64,000 bases of DNA from Synechococcales cyanobacterium bin31.maxbin.ball.101 (lineage in GTDB: Bacteria; Cyanobacteriota; Cyanobacteriia; Leptolyngbyales; Leptolyngbyaceae). The DNA is taken from contig JAAFJU010000008.1 in NCBI GenBank assembly GCA_013298165.1, positions 1 through 64,000 on the forward strand. Direction: 5' to 3'. Below the pieces are notes generated by a model, which saw only the letters and a program-made list of their open reading frames with translations, did not search any database and was not told where the DNA came from. Of this stretch, positions 45,921-54,083 are shown piece after piece (the stretch's first letter is position 1; each line of letters opens with the position of its first letter). Position numbers and translations under genes: made by a program.

Positions 45921-47459
45921 GGAATAGTCCGATCGCGTCGGGATAATCGCGAAGTGTATCACCATACCGATGGCTTAGGTTCGACGATCGCCTTGACCGA
46001 TACCGTGGGGTTAGTGACCGATCGGTATACCTATGATGCCTATGGTGGAACGGTAGACCATCAGGGAACATTTGGGAATTCGTTCCAGTTTGCGGGAGAA
46101 CAACGGGATAGTAGTACGGGGTTAGATTATCTACGGGCACGGTATTACGATTCGAGTTTAGGACGATTTGTGTCGGCAGATCCGTTCTCTGGGTTTATGA
46201 ATGACCCGATGAGTTTGCATAATTATCAATATGCGAATAGTAATCCAACTCGTTATACCGATCCGAGCGGCTATTTCCCAAATATGGCTGAAATAGGTGC
46301 TGCCCTGACGATCGCCTCTCAACTCGCTTTAATGGGCAGTGTGACCTTTGGGACGGGATATATTATCGGCGGTGCGATCGCTGGAGCGGATATCAGCGAA
46401 ATGATTGGCAATTTCGGAACCGGGTTTGCCAATGGGATGTCGGGCGGAATGATTACAGATGTGTATGAACTGGGAACGGGAAAGAAAGTGGTTCCCAGAC
46501 ATGGTGCATTACACAATGCGGGAATGGTAGCAGGTGTCGCAGCCTCGATTTTGACAGGTGCAAAATTCGTGACCTGGGCCATGACCGCAGCAGGACCATT
46601 AAAAGTCATTGGTACGGTGGGTGCAGGCTTCGATGCACTATCTCAAGGTTATAGCTATGGACTGACAACGCGAAATGTTTATGGTGCTGCGCAGGATGGC
46701 TGGCAATGGGAAGATAACATTAACTTACTGGGGTATATTCCGCTGGCGATGAATGGCGCGAGTCGGTTCATTGCGGGTGCAAAAGCGGCTAAAAATCCAA
46801 AAGCAGCCAACGTCGATGCGAGTGCTCAACATCTGGGCGAGACGAATATCAAAGCAGGCACAGGTTGCTTTGTTGCAGGCACCGAGATTCTGACGACGGA
46901 GGGCATCAAAAATATTGAAGACATCCGTGCTGGGGATTGGGTGATCGCCGATGACCCGACGACACTGGGTGAAATCGAGAAACGCCAGGTCATTACAGCC
47001 TATGAACGGGAAGCTACGAAACTGATTGACATTTACGTGGATGGGGAAGTCATCTCTGCCACCGAGGAGCATCCGTTCTGGGTGGTCGATAAGGGCTGGG
47101 TGGAACCGAAAGATCTGCAAGTGGGCGACAAACTTCAGACAGAAGATGGACGTGTGGTTGATGTTGATAAGGTAGAGAATAGAGAAGGTGACTTCAAGGT
47201 TTATAACTTTAGTGTCGAGGGAATCCCTACGTACTTTGTTTCAGAACTGAAAATTTTGGTTCATAATAATAACTGGGGTTGTTATCTTAGAAAGCTAAAA
47301 GGAGATCCACCAGAAGGAATGCCGGATCCTCACGCTCATCACATTTTGTATAAAAAAGGGAGAGGATCTGCACAGCAAGAACTTGTTCAAGAAGGTCAAC
47401 AAATATTAAGAGAAGCTGGAATCGATCCTATTATGGGGCCTGAAAATCTGGGTTTGTAA
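45921..47459 (+). pseudogene. Orphan rhs C-terminal cassette: Rhs core, Hint, AHH nuclease tip (5' truncated, 3' cut by IS256)
   Basis: The frame begins in the middle of an Rhs protein (GIVRSRRDNREVYHHTDG) without its own Rhs N-terminus; the first possible start is GTG at 45954. It encodes an Rhs core, a hydrophobic linker unlike that of the giant toxin, and a Hint domain (46866-47270, HN at its end). The beginning of an AHH-type nuclease tip follows (DPHAHHILYKKG ... QQELVQEGQQILREAGIDP). The tip is cut after PENL by an IS256-family element, and three read-through residues end at a TAA inside the element. The remainder of the tip is at 48827-48983. AHH nucleases are HNH-superfamily DNases of polymorphic toxins. 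No upstream promoter or signal is evident, so this is probably a silent spare tip. Confidence 0.82.
47442..47449. repeat. 8-bp target-site duplication, left copy
   Basis: GAAAATCT immediately outside the left end of the IS256-family element; an identical copy is at 48819-48826. Confidence 0.92.
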
Positions 47460-48818
47460 AGCATTTTGTGTCAAAGGTCATAATTTAGTTAGGCATTCGC
47501 CCTTCAAATTCAATTGCAAAGCGATTGAGTGCGCTTTTCCAGTCTCGAATGGGCATCGTCCATTTTTGGGAAATATTCTGTAAAGCAAGGAAGATTACTT
47601 TCATCGCCGATTCATCCGTTGGGAAAGTTCGATGATTTCGAAGGACTTTTCGCAGGGTCATATTCATCGATTCAATGGCATTGGTGGTGTAGATCGCTTT
47701 CCGAATATCGTGGGGGAAGGCAAAGAAGGGAATCACTCGTTGCCAGTGATTCAGCCAAGATTTACTGATAGTCGGATATTGTTTATCCCAGGTTTGAGCA
47801 AATTTAAGCAGTTCTTGCTCTGCTTCTGGTTCAGTCATCGCGCCATAGACTTTTTTCAAGTCGCTGGCGACCGCTTTTCGGTCTTTATAAGAGACATAAG
47901 ACAGCGAATTCCTCACCATATGGACGATACAGAGCTGAACCTGTGTCCTAGGAAACACCGTTTCAATGGCATCAGGGAACCCCGTCAAACCGTCACAGCA
48001 GGCGATAAAGATGTCCTCAACCCCACGATTCTTCAATTCTGTCAGCACGGTTAACCAGAATTTAGACGACTCATTTTGGGTCATCCAAATTCCCAGCAGT
48101 TCCTTTTGACCCGATAAGTTCACGCCCAGCGCTAGGTGGACGGCTTTGTTCATCACGCGCCCCTCATGACGAATCTTCAGCACTAACGCATCTAAATAGA
48201 CGATGGGGTAAATTGGGTTGAGCGGACGATTTTGCCAAGCAACTAAGTCTGCTTCGACCGCTTGAGTCACTTGACTGACTAGACCCGCTGAAACCTCCAC
48301 ACCGTACAGATCTTTGAGAGTGGATTCAATATCCCGAGTACTCATCCCTCGACCATATAGGGCAATGATTTTGTCGTCAAATCCGGTAAATCGGGTCTGA
48401 TGTTTTGGGATTAGTTGCGGCTCAAATTCGCCGTGGCGGTCCCGGGGGATTTGAATCCCGATTTCTCCAAATTCTCCTTTGATGGTCTTTTTACTCGTTC
48501 CATTGCGTCGATTTTTTCCTCCTTTTTGCACCCCCTCCTCTGATGGCGACTTTTCCTCCGAGACTGGCTCAGGTTCGCGATCGGGATTGCTCGACCCAAG
48601 GTGAACGGTCATTTCTGTATTCAAGCATCGCTCCACGATCGCCTTTGTCAGTTGTTTGAGAATTCCAGTCTCACCCATCAAATCCTGCGGATTTGTATAG
48701 TCCTTGAGCAATTCATCTAAAAGTTCTGGATTGATGTTCAGCATGATTTTAGGTCTTGGGTTGATTAGTTCATTAGATCTCATCTTTCAACCTTTGACAC
48801 AATCTATTTTACAATCCC
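47450..48818 (-). mobile_element. IS256-family insertion sequence, complete (1369 bp)
   Basis: The ends are 29-bp imperfect inverted repeats (47450-47478 and 48790-48818; 24 of 29 positions match), starting GGG and sharing TTGTAAA and TTGTGTCAAAGGT. An 8-bp direct duplication flanks it, and one intact transposase fills it. The insertion splits an AHH-type toxin gene; removing the element plus one duplication restores that frame exactly. Intact ends suggest a recent and possibly still active element. Confidence 0.93.
47485..48783 (-). CDS. IS256-family (mutator-type) transposase
   Basis: The 432-residue protein shows the mutator-type DDE triad: D198 in YLDALVLKI, D264 in CCDGLTGFPDAI, and E371 in TTNAIESMN. 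The characteristic C-I-V-H-M-V-R-N-S motif follows the second aspartate. The N-terminal region includes a charged, proline-rich linker (about 62-100). It is complete, with no frameshift. The ATG at 48783 has an AAAGG ribosome-binding site; an internal ATG at 48744 (starting MLNINPELL) is an alternative. The gene lies wholly between the terminal repeats and faces against the interrupted toxin gene. Confidence 0.93.
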   Translation of the reverse strand: MRSNELINPRPKIMLNINPELLDELLKDYTNPQDLMGETGILKQLTKAIVERCLNTEMTVHLGSSNPDREPEPVSEEKSPSEEGVQKGGKNRRNGTSKKTIKGEFGEIGIQIPRDRHGEFEPQLIPKHQTRFTGFDDKIIALYGRGMSTRDIESTLKDLYGVEVSAGLVSQVTQAVEADLVAWQNRPLNPIYPIVYLDALVLKIRHEGRVMNKAVHLALGVNLSGQKELLGIWMTQNESSKFWLTVLTELKNRGVEDIFIACCDGLTGFPDAIETVFPRTQVQLCIVHMVRNSLSYVSYKDRKAVASDLKKVYGAMTEPEAEQELLKFAQTWDKQYPTISKSWLNHWQRVIPFFAFPHDIRKAIYTTNAIESMNMTLRKVLRNHRTFPTDESAMKVIFLALQNISQKWTMPIRDWKSALNRFAIEFEGRMPN

Positions 48819-48826
48819 GAAAATCT
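48819..48826. repeat. 8-bp target-site duplication, right copy
   Basis: GAAAATCT immediately outside the right end of the IS256-family element, identical to 47442-47449. Confidence 0.92.
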
Positions 48827-48983
48827 AACTTGGGCACCCAATAGAATTCCTGGTCAGCATAGTACTCAAGATGCACAAGATATAGTGGATGCTCTCAAAG
48901 CTGTAAAATCGTTTGGTGGAGGACGAGATGAAATGGCGAGAGTTCTTGAACAATTTGGACAACGAGCAGCTCAAAGGAGATAG
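48827..48983 (+). pseudogene. C-terminal half of the AHH nuclease tip, separated by the IS256 element
   Basis: Joined to the CT left at 47448-47449, the first base here completes a leucine codon. The frame then reads TWAPNRIPGQHSTQDAQDIV and onward to a TAG at 48981-48983. The motif PENL-WAPN---GQHS is the expected continuation of an AHH nuclease after its central helix. No stop or frameshift is present in the joined frame, so the toxin was intact until the insertion. The last codons overlap the ribosome-binding site of the downstream ankyrin gene. Confidence 0.85.
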
Positions 48984-48987
48984 TTTG

Positions 48988-49491
48988 ATGGATACTAATA
49001 CATTGACACAAAATTTTGTGCGAGCTATTAAAAATAGCAATCTTCAAGACTTAAAAAGTCTCATAGAATCTTTCCCTTCTCAAATTGAAGTAGTGACAGT
49101 ATTCGGCACTTGGCTCCATGTAGCCACAAGTTTCAATGCTGATATTGATATTATTAAATATCTTGTTAAAAATGGGATAGATGTCAATCAAAAAGGAGGT
49201 ATTTTGGGAGGTAGTGCTTTGAATATTGCTGCATCAAATGGAATGCTTGATGTAGTAAATTACCTTCTTGAATGTGGTGCTAAGTTTGATTTATCTGAGC
49301 CTGAAAAGAATCCATTATTCAGTGCAATTTATGGAGGTCATTCAGAAATTGTAAAACTTTTTATTTCTCATAAGGTAGATATTTTGGTAAAGTACTCAGG
49401 AAATCATATGAATGAAATGGATGCGTTAGCTTTTGCCAGAGAACGGGGGAAAATTGAAATAGTAGATATAATTCTGGATGCACTTAATTAA
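48988..49491 (+). CDS. Ankyrin-repeat protein, putative immunity partner of the AHH toxin
   Basis: The 167-residue protein (MDTNTLTQNFVRAIKNSN ...) is built of ankyrin repeats: WLHVATSFNADIDIIKYLVKNGIDVNQ, ALNIAASNGMLDVVNYLLECGAKFD, PLFSAIYGGHSEIVKLFISHKVDIL and a final capping repeat. It begins four bases after the stop of the AHH toxin remnant and has an AAAGGAGA ribosome-binding site inside the end of that gene. Ankyrin-type immunity proteins are known next to nuclease tips of polymorphic toxins. A longer in-frame start at 48913 would overlap the toxin and lacks a better site. The gene remains intact although its toxin is broken, so it would act as an orphan antitoxin. It is AT-rich. Confidence 0.8.
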   Translation: MDTNTLTQNFVRAIKNSNLQDLKSLIESFPSQIEVVTVFGTWLHVATSFNADIDIIKYLVKNGIDVNQKGGILGGSALNIAASNGMLDVVNYLLECGAKFDLSEPEKNPLFSAIYGGHSEIVKLFISHKVDILVKYSGNHMNEMDALAFARERGKIEIVDIILDALN

Positions 49492-49592
49492 TTAAAAAAT
49501 TTGTAATGACAAATTCTATTAACTTAAATTAAATTAAGGGTATTGAGGAATTATAGGTGATCGCCTTTGCACTATTGCGATCGGCTTTACTC

Positions 49593-50110
49593 AGATTCTT
49601 CTTGGATCTGTTGGAGTTAGGCGATCGAGAGTCCTGTGAAACGAGCGATCGTTTTTCTGAGGAGGAAAGCGCTCGGCTGCTTGGGAATGGGACGATCGCT
49701 CCTGCGTTTTCTGGGGACGATCGCTTGAGCGATCGTTAGTTCAGTTGAAGTTACAGAGATTGGATTTGAGCGATCCAGAGTCCAGTGATTTCGGCGATCG
49801 CTTTTCTTAGTGAGTGGATCGATCGTCTGTTTAGGAATGGCGGCGATCGCTCTTTCAGTGCTGCGATCGTCTTTACTGGAATTCGGTTTGGATTTGCTGG
49901 AGTTGGGCAATTGTGAGTCCAGTTGTCCGATCGATCGCTTTACTTTTGGCTTTGAGTGATCGCCCATCTGGCATTGAAAACGATCGCCCTAACCCCAAAT
50001 TCATCCCAGCTTGCATATCCTGAAGTTGAGCCACAGTCAGTCCTGTTGCCTGATCGATCGCCTCGATCGGACTTCCCAGTCGCCAGCGGTTGAAGGCGAT
50101 CGGCTGTTTG
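49593..50110 (-). pseudogene. Decayed tandem coding repeats (TGL-IAQLQ modules)
   Basis: On the minus strand four units of the form A-I--xTGLxIAQLQxIQ can be read. They lie at 50008-50072 (AIDQATGLTVAQLQDMQ), 49876-49940 (AIDRTTGLTIAQLQQIQ), 49755-49801 (AIAEITGLWIAQIQSL) and 49593-49655 (ARFTGLSIA, stop, LQQIQEES). Three are associated with an upstream IPKQ motif. The motif resembles the C-terminal tail of Rpn/PD-(D/E)XK-type cyanobacterial proteins (an inference). Stops and frame changes separate the units, so nothing is expressible as one protein. The DNA is unusually dense in GCGATCG sites. The remainder of the gap from 49492 to 50150 holds nothing else I can identify. Confidence 0.5.
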
Positions 50111-50150
50111 GGGATGAGCAATGTTCTTGGAGGATGACGATCGGATAGGC

Positions 50151-50654
50151 TCAACCGATCGTCACCACATCCCCTTTGAAAATTATCCCTGGCACGATCG
50201 CCTTGGCATAGACCCCGAAATGTCGTCCAAATCGTCGGGTTATATTGCGATCGTTGGCGAAGCCTCTCATTCTGAGAATCGCCTGCAAGACTTTGGGACG
50301 GAAGCGTCGGGTATCGATTGTTGCCATGGGGCATCGCTGTTGGAGCGATCGTAAAGCTGCCGTCGTGATGAGGTGAATCGGTCCTGCATCCAGATGTGAA
50401 ATTTGTTCTTCTACCGATAAAGTAACGGATTGCCCTAACGTTTTAGAAAGCATTCTATGAATGTCTGGATGGTTTCTCAGGATTCGCTGTCCATTGCCGA
50501 ACTTGCCCTGTCGATCGCGAATGGCGAAGATTCGATCGCCTTTGATGCCCCGATCGTTCACTTCTAGCGATAAGCAAGATTCCCCCAACATGGATTTGAC
50601 AGGATAGCGCCAGAGATTTAAAACTCGACCCAGGGTTGGCGGATTAGTGTTCAT
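50151..50654 (-). pseudogene. MOSC-domain protein with an internal deletion
   Basis: The 167-residue frame starts like a MOSC protein (LGRVLNLWRYPVKSMLGESCLSLEVNDRGIKGDRIFA) and continues through the region usually ending ID-RRFRPN. It then jumps from GFANDRNITRRFG straight to GVYAKAIVPGIIFKGDVVTIG. Full-length relatives have roughly 60-100 more residues here, including the G-CPRCV cysteine segment of the MOSC core, which is missing. The ends are intact, so the frame looks normal, but the product should not bind molybdopterin-type or sulfur-carrier substrates. Deletion rather than natural short form is my inference. It sits next to other decaying DNA. Confidence 0.6.
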
Positions 50655-50777
50655 CTTGGGGTTGGGCAGGGGAAGCCGATCGGTTATCAGAATTTTGAGA
50701 GTTCAAAAATTTCGTGTGGGATTATCACGATCGTGCGATCGGTTCAATGGGCAAGTCTTGATCAATCTCAACGATCG

Positions 50778-51359
50778 TCATGAGTATGATGATGCTTTTC
50801 TTTTAGACCTATCCATAATTCTTTTTGCGCCGCTTAAATTGACGCGCATCGTAATCACTTCTTTGCTTGCCCCATAAAATTGACTGGCTTTTTCCAAGCT
50901 CATTCCAGTCTTAACGATGTGAAAAGCAGCATCTTTTGGGACAAGGAGTACTGGGCCAAGCCAATTTGCCTCATCTTCATCCTGAGCATTGAACTTACGA
51001 TGTCCATATTGGTCAAATATAGGTGTTGGAGAATGCCCGAGAATACCATGACTTAGTTCATGAGCAATATTTGCGGCTTGTCGATTGGGGTGATGCGAAT
51101 CATTATGAATGACCAGTCGTCTATAGTGGTCAAAGACTGTGACGGCTGAAAAAATGTTCTGTTCTGTTTCTGTGCAATATATGACCTCATCAGGAATTGT
51201 ATCCCTATAAAATGAGAGTGGCTTTATTGGAATGTCCAGCAGCTCGGCCAATTTCCATGGACAGAGTGGATGGTGCGGAGCAAGCCCCAACTCTTTTCTA
51301 AATTCCTTGGCATAATCTTCGGCTTCAGTTTTGAAACCTCGGCGATAGTTCGTGGCCAT
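50778..51359 (-). CDS. ImmA/IrrE-family metallopeptidase
   Basis: The 193-residue protein has the zinc motif HELSH (H100, E101, H104) with a downstream acidic ligand in DEDEANWLG (E130). These are hallmarks of the ImmA/IrrE (COG2856) peptidases that cleave or antagonise an associated XRE-type repressor. The N-terminus (AEDYAKEFRKELGL) and the 'LAELLDIPI' segment are typical. It overlaps the stop of the upstream XRE gene by one base, so the two form a pair. Such pairs either control a mobile or defence locus or act as a toxin-antitoxin module. The divergent ubiquitin-like operon is the obvious candidate target. Confidence 0.88.
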   Translation of the reverse strand: MATNYRRGFKTEAEDYAKEFRKELGLAPHHPLCPWKLAELLDIPIKPLSFYRDTIPDEVIYCTETEQNIFSAVTVFDHYRRLVIHNDSHHPNRQAANIAHELSHGILGHSPTPIFDQYGHRKFNAQDEDEANWLGPVLLVPKDAAFHIVKTGMSLEKASQFYGASKEVITMRVNLSGAKRIMDRSKRKASSYS

Positions 51360-51721
51360 TAATTTGCTCGATCCTGTCTTAGACTTTCATATCCTGCTTT
51401 AACGATCGCTTCTAGTGCCGCCGCGCCTTCTGGAGTGAGATTGCGATCGGCTCTTAAGTAAGCGGTGATTTGAGTCAGTGGGTCTGACTGCGTTTGTGGT
51501 TCTTGCCCGCCTTTCACAAAATCCTCAGCTTGTAACCCAGACCAATTTAATAGTCCAGCCAAGCTATCGACATCAGGTCTTCTGCCTTGTGCCATGCGAG
51601 TCAGCGTAGAGGCACTGACCCCTGATTTTGAGGCAACTTGCTTCCAGGTCAGACGTTGGGACTGACGCTGACTATCCAAGGCTGCATAGAAAGACTCCAT
51701 ATCGAATTCAACTTTTGCCAT
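51359..51721 (-). CDS. XRE-family helix-turn-helix regulator
   Basis: The 120-residue protein has a lambda-repressor-like HTH (about residues 22-60: LTWKQVASKSGVSASTLTRMAQGRRPDVDSLAGLLNWSG). A C-terminal helical region follows (RADRNLTPEGAAALEAIVKAGYESL). The frame opens 45 bases further upstream, but the ATG at 51721 has a GGAGGGGAG ribosome-binding site directly before it and gives the usual XRE N-terminus. It is coupled to the ImmA/IrrE gene (stop and start overlap) and divergent from the ubiquitin-like operon, 110 bases away. Several palindromes lie in the shared promoter region. Confidence 0.88.
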   Translation of the reverse strand: MAKVEFDMESFYAALDSQRQSQRLTWKQVASKSGVSASTLTRMAQGRRPDVDSLAGLLNWSGLQAEDFVKGGQEPQTQSDPLTQITAYLRADRNLTPEGAAALEAIVKAGYESLRQDRAN

Positions 51722-51777
51722 CTCCCCTCCGAATTGCTCTCTTGCAATTTTAATCCACATGTGCAATTCTGTACAGA

Positions 51778-51793
51778 GTTGCTAGATAGCAAC
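51778..51793. promoter_or_regulatory. Palindrome in the divergent promoter, candidate XRE operator
   Basis: GTTGCTAGATAGCAAC is a perfect 16-bp palindrome midway between the XRE gene and the ubiquitin-like operon. Weaker symmetric sites (AATTGC/GCAATT at 51732-51749 and CACATGTG at 51756-51763) lie beside it. Operator function is inferred from position only. Confidence 0.45.
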
Positions 51794-51831
51794 TGAATTT
51801 CAACTTTGAAACCGATAACGGTAACTGTCTT

Positions 51832-52287
51832 ATGATTTCGCAATCTGAACAAGTAAAAATCGACCAAATCGCCTTTGTGGTCGATGATCCAGTCATCACT
51901 GGTCAACAGCTTCTAGATCTCGCCAATAAGCGACCAGCCGACCAGTACCTTATTTATCAGGTGCTCCAGACTGGACAAATGGAAGGGATTCGCCCTGATG
52001 AGACGATCGACTTACGCAAACCAGGAATTGAAAAATTCCTAACGTTTGCCAGCGATCGTGCCTTCTTCTTTACCGTGGATGGTCGAAAATTTGAGTGGGC
52101 AGCATCGGTGATCAGTGGTCGTCAGCTCAAGGATTTAGCTAAAGTACCCGACCCACTAACCTATGAAGTCTGGCAAGAAGTTCGCGGAGCAGACGATCGT
52201 GCCATTGGCGATCGGGACTTCGTGAGTTTGGATCTACCTGGCACTGAGCGGTTCTTTACAGGTAAGAAGACCACCACGGAGGGTTAA
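51832..52287 (+). CDS. Double multiubiquitin-domain protein
   Basis: The 151-residue protein contains two beta-grasp modules of the bacterial multiubiquitin type. The first (about 8-75) reads IDQIAFVVDDPVITGQQLLDLA ... PDETIDLRKPGIEKFLTF. The second (about 78-145) reads FFFTVDGRKFEWAASVISGRQLKDLA ... DRDFVSLDLPGTERFFTG. The C-terminus is TTTEG, ending in a single glycine, as expected for a modifier processed or activated at its C-terminus. It is followed after three bases by an E2-like gene and then a JAB-E1 gene, forming a complete conjugation set. Target proteins are unknown. Confidence 0.85.
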   Translation: MISQSEQVKIDQIAFVVDDPVITGQQLLDLANKRPADQYLIYQVLQTGQMEGIRPDETIDLRKPGIEKFLTFASDRAFFFTVDGRKFEWAASVISGRQLKDLAKVPDPLTYEVWQEVRGADDRAIGDRDFVSLDLPGTERFFTGKKTTTEG

Positions 52288-52290
52288 GTC

Positions 52291-52671
52291 ATGACATTTC
52301 TTCCTGAACGCGATCGGCAATACTTGTGCGATCGAGGTTTGAATTGGGGAGAAGTGGTGGATGGTGCTCAGAAGGGTGTCATCCTACAAAACTTCTACCT
52401 CCCTGTGGGACGATTTAATGTTCCAACCGCCAACATCTTAATTATCCTGCCGTCAGGCTATCCAGATGTTCCACCCAATATGTTTTACTTGATGCCTTGG
52501 CTGAAGCTGATGCCCAGTGGTAAAGCTCCCGCAGCGACTGAAGCGAGTTTTCTGTTTCAGGCTCAATCCTGGCAGCGTTGGTCTCGTCATAATAATGAAT
52601 GGCGACCGGGTCAAGATGGAATATGGACGATGCTAAAACGGGTCGAACATGCGCTGGCGGTGGCGGTATGA
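52291..52671 (+). CDS. E2-like (UBC-fold) protein, prokaryotic E2 family E type
   Basis: The 126-residue protein has the UBC-fold order: N-terminal helix (ERDRQYLCDRGLNW), beta-meander (GVILQNFYLPVGRFNVPTANILIILPSGYPDVPP), and a C-terminal WQRWSRHNNEWRPGQDGIWTMLKRVEHAL. The YPDVPP turn is the E2 hallmark. The only cysteine is C13 in the first helix, so the usual active-site cysteine is not visible. It either transfers the modifier through another residue or acts as a scaffold. The start follows the ubiquitin-like gene by three bases, and its stop overlaps the next start (ATGA). Confidence 0.8.
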   Translation: MTFLPERDRQYLCDRGLNWGEVVDGAQKGVILQNFYLPVGRFNVPTANILIILPSGYPDVPPNMFYLMPWLKLMPSGKAPAATEASFLFQAQSWQRWSRHNNEWRPGQDGIWTMLKRVEHALAVAV

Positions 52672-54080
52672 GTTGTCGATTAGTCCTTCAAGACCTTCAT
52701 GCCCAGCATTTTCAAGAGTTCCTGTTACCGGAATCAGGACATGAACGATCGGCTTACCTTCTGTTTAGCCAGGTCAACATTAAAGCTGATCCATGGACAG
52801 GTCAGCCGTCGCAACGATTTCTCTCCTATGAAGTCGTCCCTGTAGATGAAGGTGAGGTCGTTTCCAGTTCCGCGCAACACATCACTTGGGCAACACAGTC
52901 CTTTGTGAATGTGTTGAAGCGGGCGCATGATAAGGGTTTGGTAGTTGCACTCGTTCATAATCATCCTGGTGGACTGGCTGAGTTTTCTGAGCAGGACGAT
53001 CGCAATGAAGCTGATCTGATGCAGTTAGCTCAAAATCGGAATGGTCCCGAGGTCTCCCTGCTGAGTTTAGTCCTCATGCCCAATCAACGCTGGATTGGAC
53101 GACTCTGGGAAAATCTGACTGATGTGCGACCACTTGATTTAATTCAGGTGGTGGGCGATCGCATCAGCCTTCACTATCCCGATCGGGGTCAAGGTCAACC
53201 TTCAGCTATCCTTAATCGCCAAGCATTAGCGTTTGGGGATGTCTTAAATCAGGACTTGGCTCAATTGCGCGTGGGGATTGTCGGGGTCGGGGGTACAGGT
53301 AGTGCTGTGGCAATGCTGGCAGCACGACTGGGAATCCGTAAGTTTGTCCTCTTCGATCAAGATGTGGTCGAAGCAACCAATCTCAATCGTTTACATGGGG
53401 CAACTTTGGAAGATGCTGAATGCGCTCATCCTAAGGTTGAGGTCGTCGCCCGATTGATGGAAGCACTAGGATTGGGGATAGACGTGCAGACGCAGCAAAA
53501 ATGGGTGAACGATCGTGATTGCCGGGATGCATTGCGTTCCTGCGATGTTGTATTTGGTTGTACCGATGACCATGCAGGTCGGCTAGTCCTCAATCGCTAT
53601 GCCTACTATTACGCGACACCTGTGATTGATTTGGGGCTGGCGATCGAAGTCTCGAATGCTGAAATACCCGAAATTCAGGCATTGGACGGACGGGTGACGG
53701 TATTACAACCAGGGTATCCCTGTCTTCTGTGTCGGGACGTGATTAATCCAACGATCGCCCGTGACGAACTGCTGAAGCAACAACATCCTGAACAGTACGA
53801 GAGTCGAAAGGCGGAAGCTTATGTCCAGGGTGAGGGAAATCCTAGCCCTTCTGTTGTCCTGTTCACGACGGATGTCGCGAATATGGCCCTTCAGGAATTA
53901 GTGCATCGCCTTCAGGGGTTTCGTGGCCGGGAATCTCTGACCAAGCAGCGTGTCCGGAAATTCAAACTAATGAACGATCGATCGCAGGGTCGTGAGTCCA
54001 AAGCTTATTGCTCAGTTTGTGGATGTTCTGACCACTGGGCAATGGGAGATACGGACCCTTTTCTTGGACTATTGGAGTAA
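52668..54080 (+). CDS. JAB peptidase-E1 (ThiF) fusion of the ubiquitin-like system
   Basis: The 470-residue protein joins a JAB/JAMM deubiquitinase-like domain to an E1 adenylating domain. The zinc motif VHNHPGG (H100, H102) with D113 fits H-x-H-x(10)-D. In the E1 domain, GIVGVGGTGS (about 203-213) is the nucleotide-binding loop and DQDVVEATNLNR follows. PCLLC (C352, C355) contains candidate thioester cysteines, and a further cysteine group (YCSVCGC) sits near the end. One chain can thus both process and activate the modifier. The frame opens upstream at 52599, but the ATG at 52668 overlaps the E2 stop and gives a proper JAB start. The zinc-protein gene begins three bases after the stop. Confidence 0.9.
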   Translation: MSCRLVLQDLHAQHFQEFLLPESGHERSAYLLFSQVNIKADPWTGQPSQRFLSYEVVPVDEGEVVSSSAQHITWATQSFVNVLKRAHDKGLVVALVHNHPGGLAEFSEQDDRNEADLMQLAQNRNGPEVSLLSLVLMPNQRWIGRLWENLTDVRPLDLIQVVGDRISLHYPDRGQGQPSAILNRQALAFGDVLNQDLAQLRVGIVGVGGTGSAVAMLAARLGIRKFVLFDQDVVEATNLNRLHGATLEDAECAHPKVEVVARLMEALGLGIDVQTQQKWVNDRDCRDALRSCDVVFGCTDDHAGRLVLNRYAYYYATPVIDLGLAIEVSNAEIPEIQALDGRVTVLQPGYPCLLCRDVINPTIARDELLKQQHPEQYESRKAEAYVQGEGNPSPSVVLFTTDVANMALQELVHRLQGFRGRESLTKQRVRKFKLMNDRSQGRESKAYCSVCGCSDHWAMGDTDPFLGLLE

Positions 54081-54083
54081 ATT

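Noticed and set aside
47632-48054. Plus-strand frame inside the IS256 element
   Set aside because: It is antisense to the intact transposase and has no family features.
48913-48987. Longer start for the ankyrin-repeat gene
   Set aside because: This segment codes in another frame for the end of the AHH toxin tip, and the AAAGGAGA site serves the ATG at 48988.
49550-50110. Regularly spaced GCGATCG blocks considered as a CRISPR-like array
   Set aside because: Repeat units are short, unequal and GATCG-centred, spacers are not constant in length, and the stretch translates as decayed TGL-IAQLQ coding modules. No cas genes are present.
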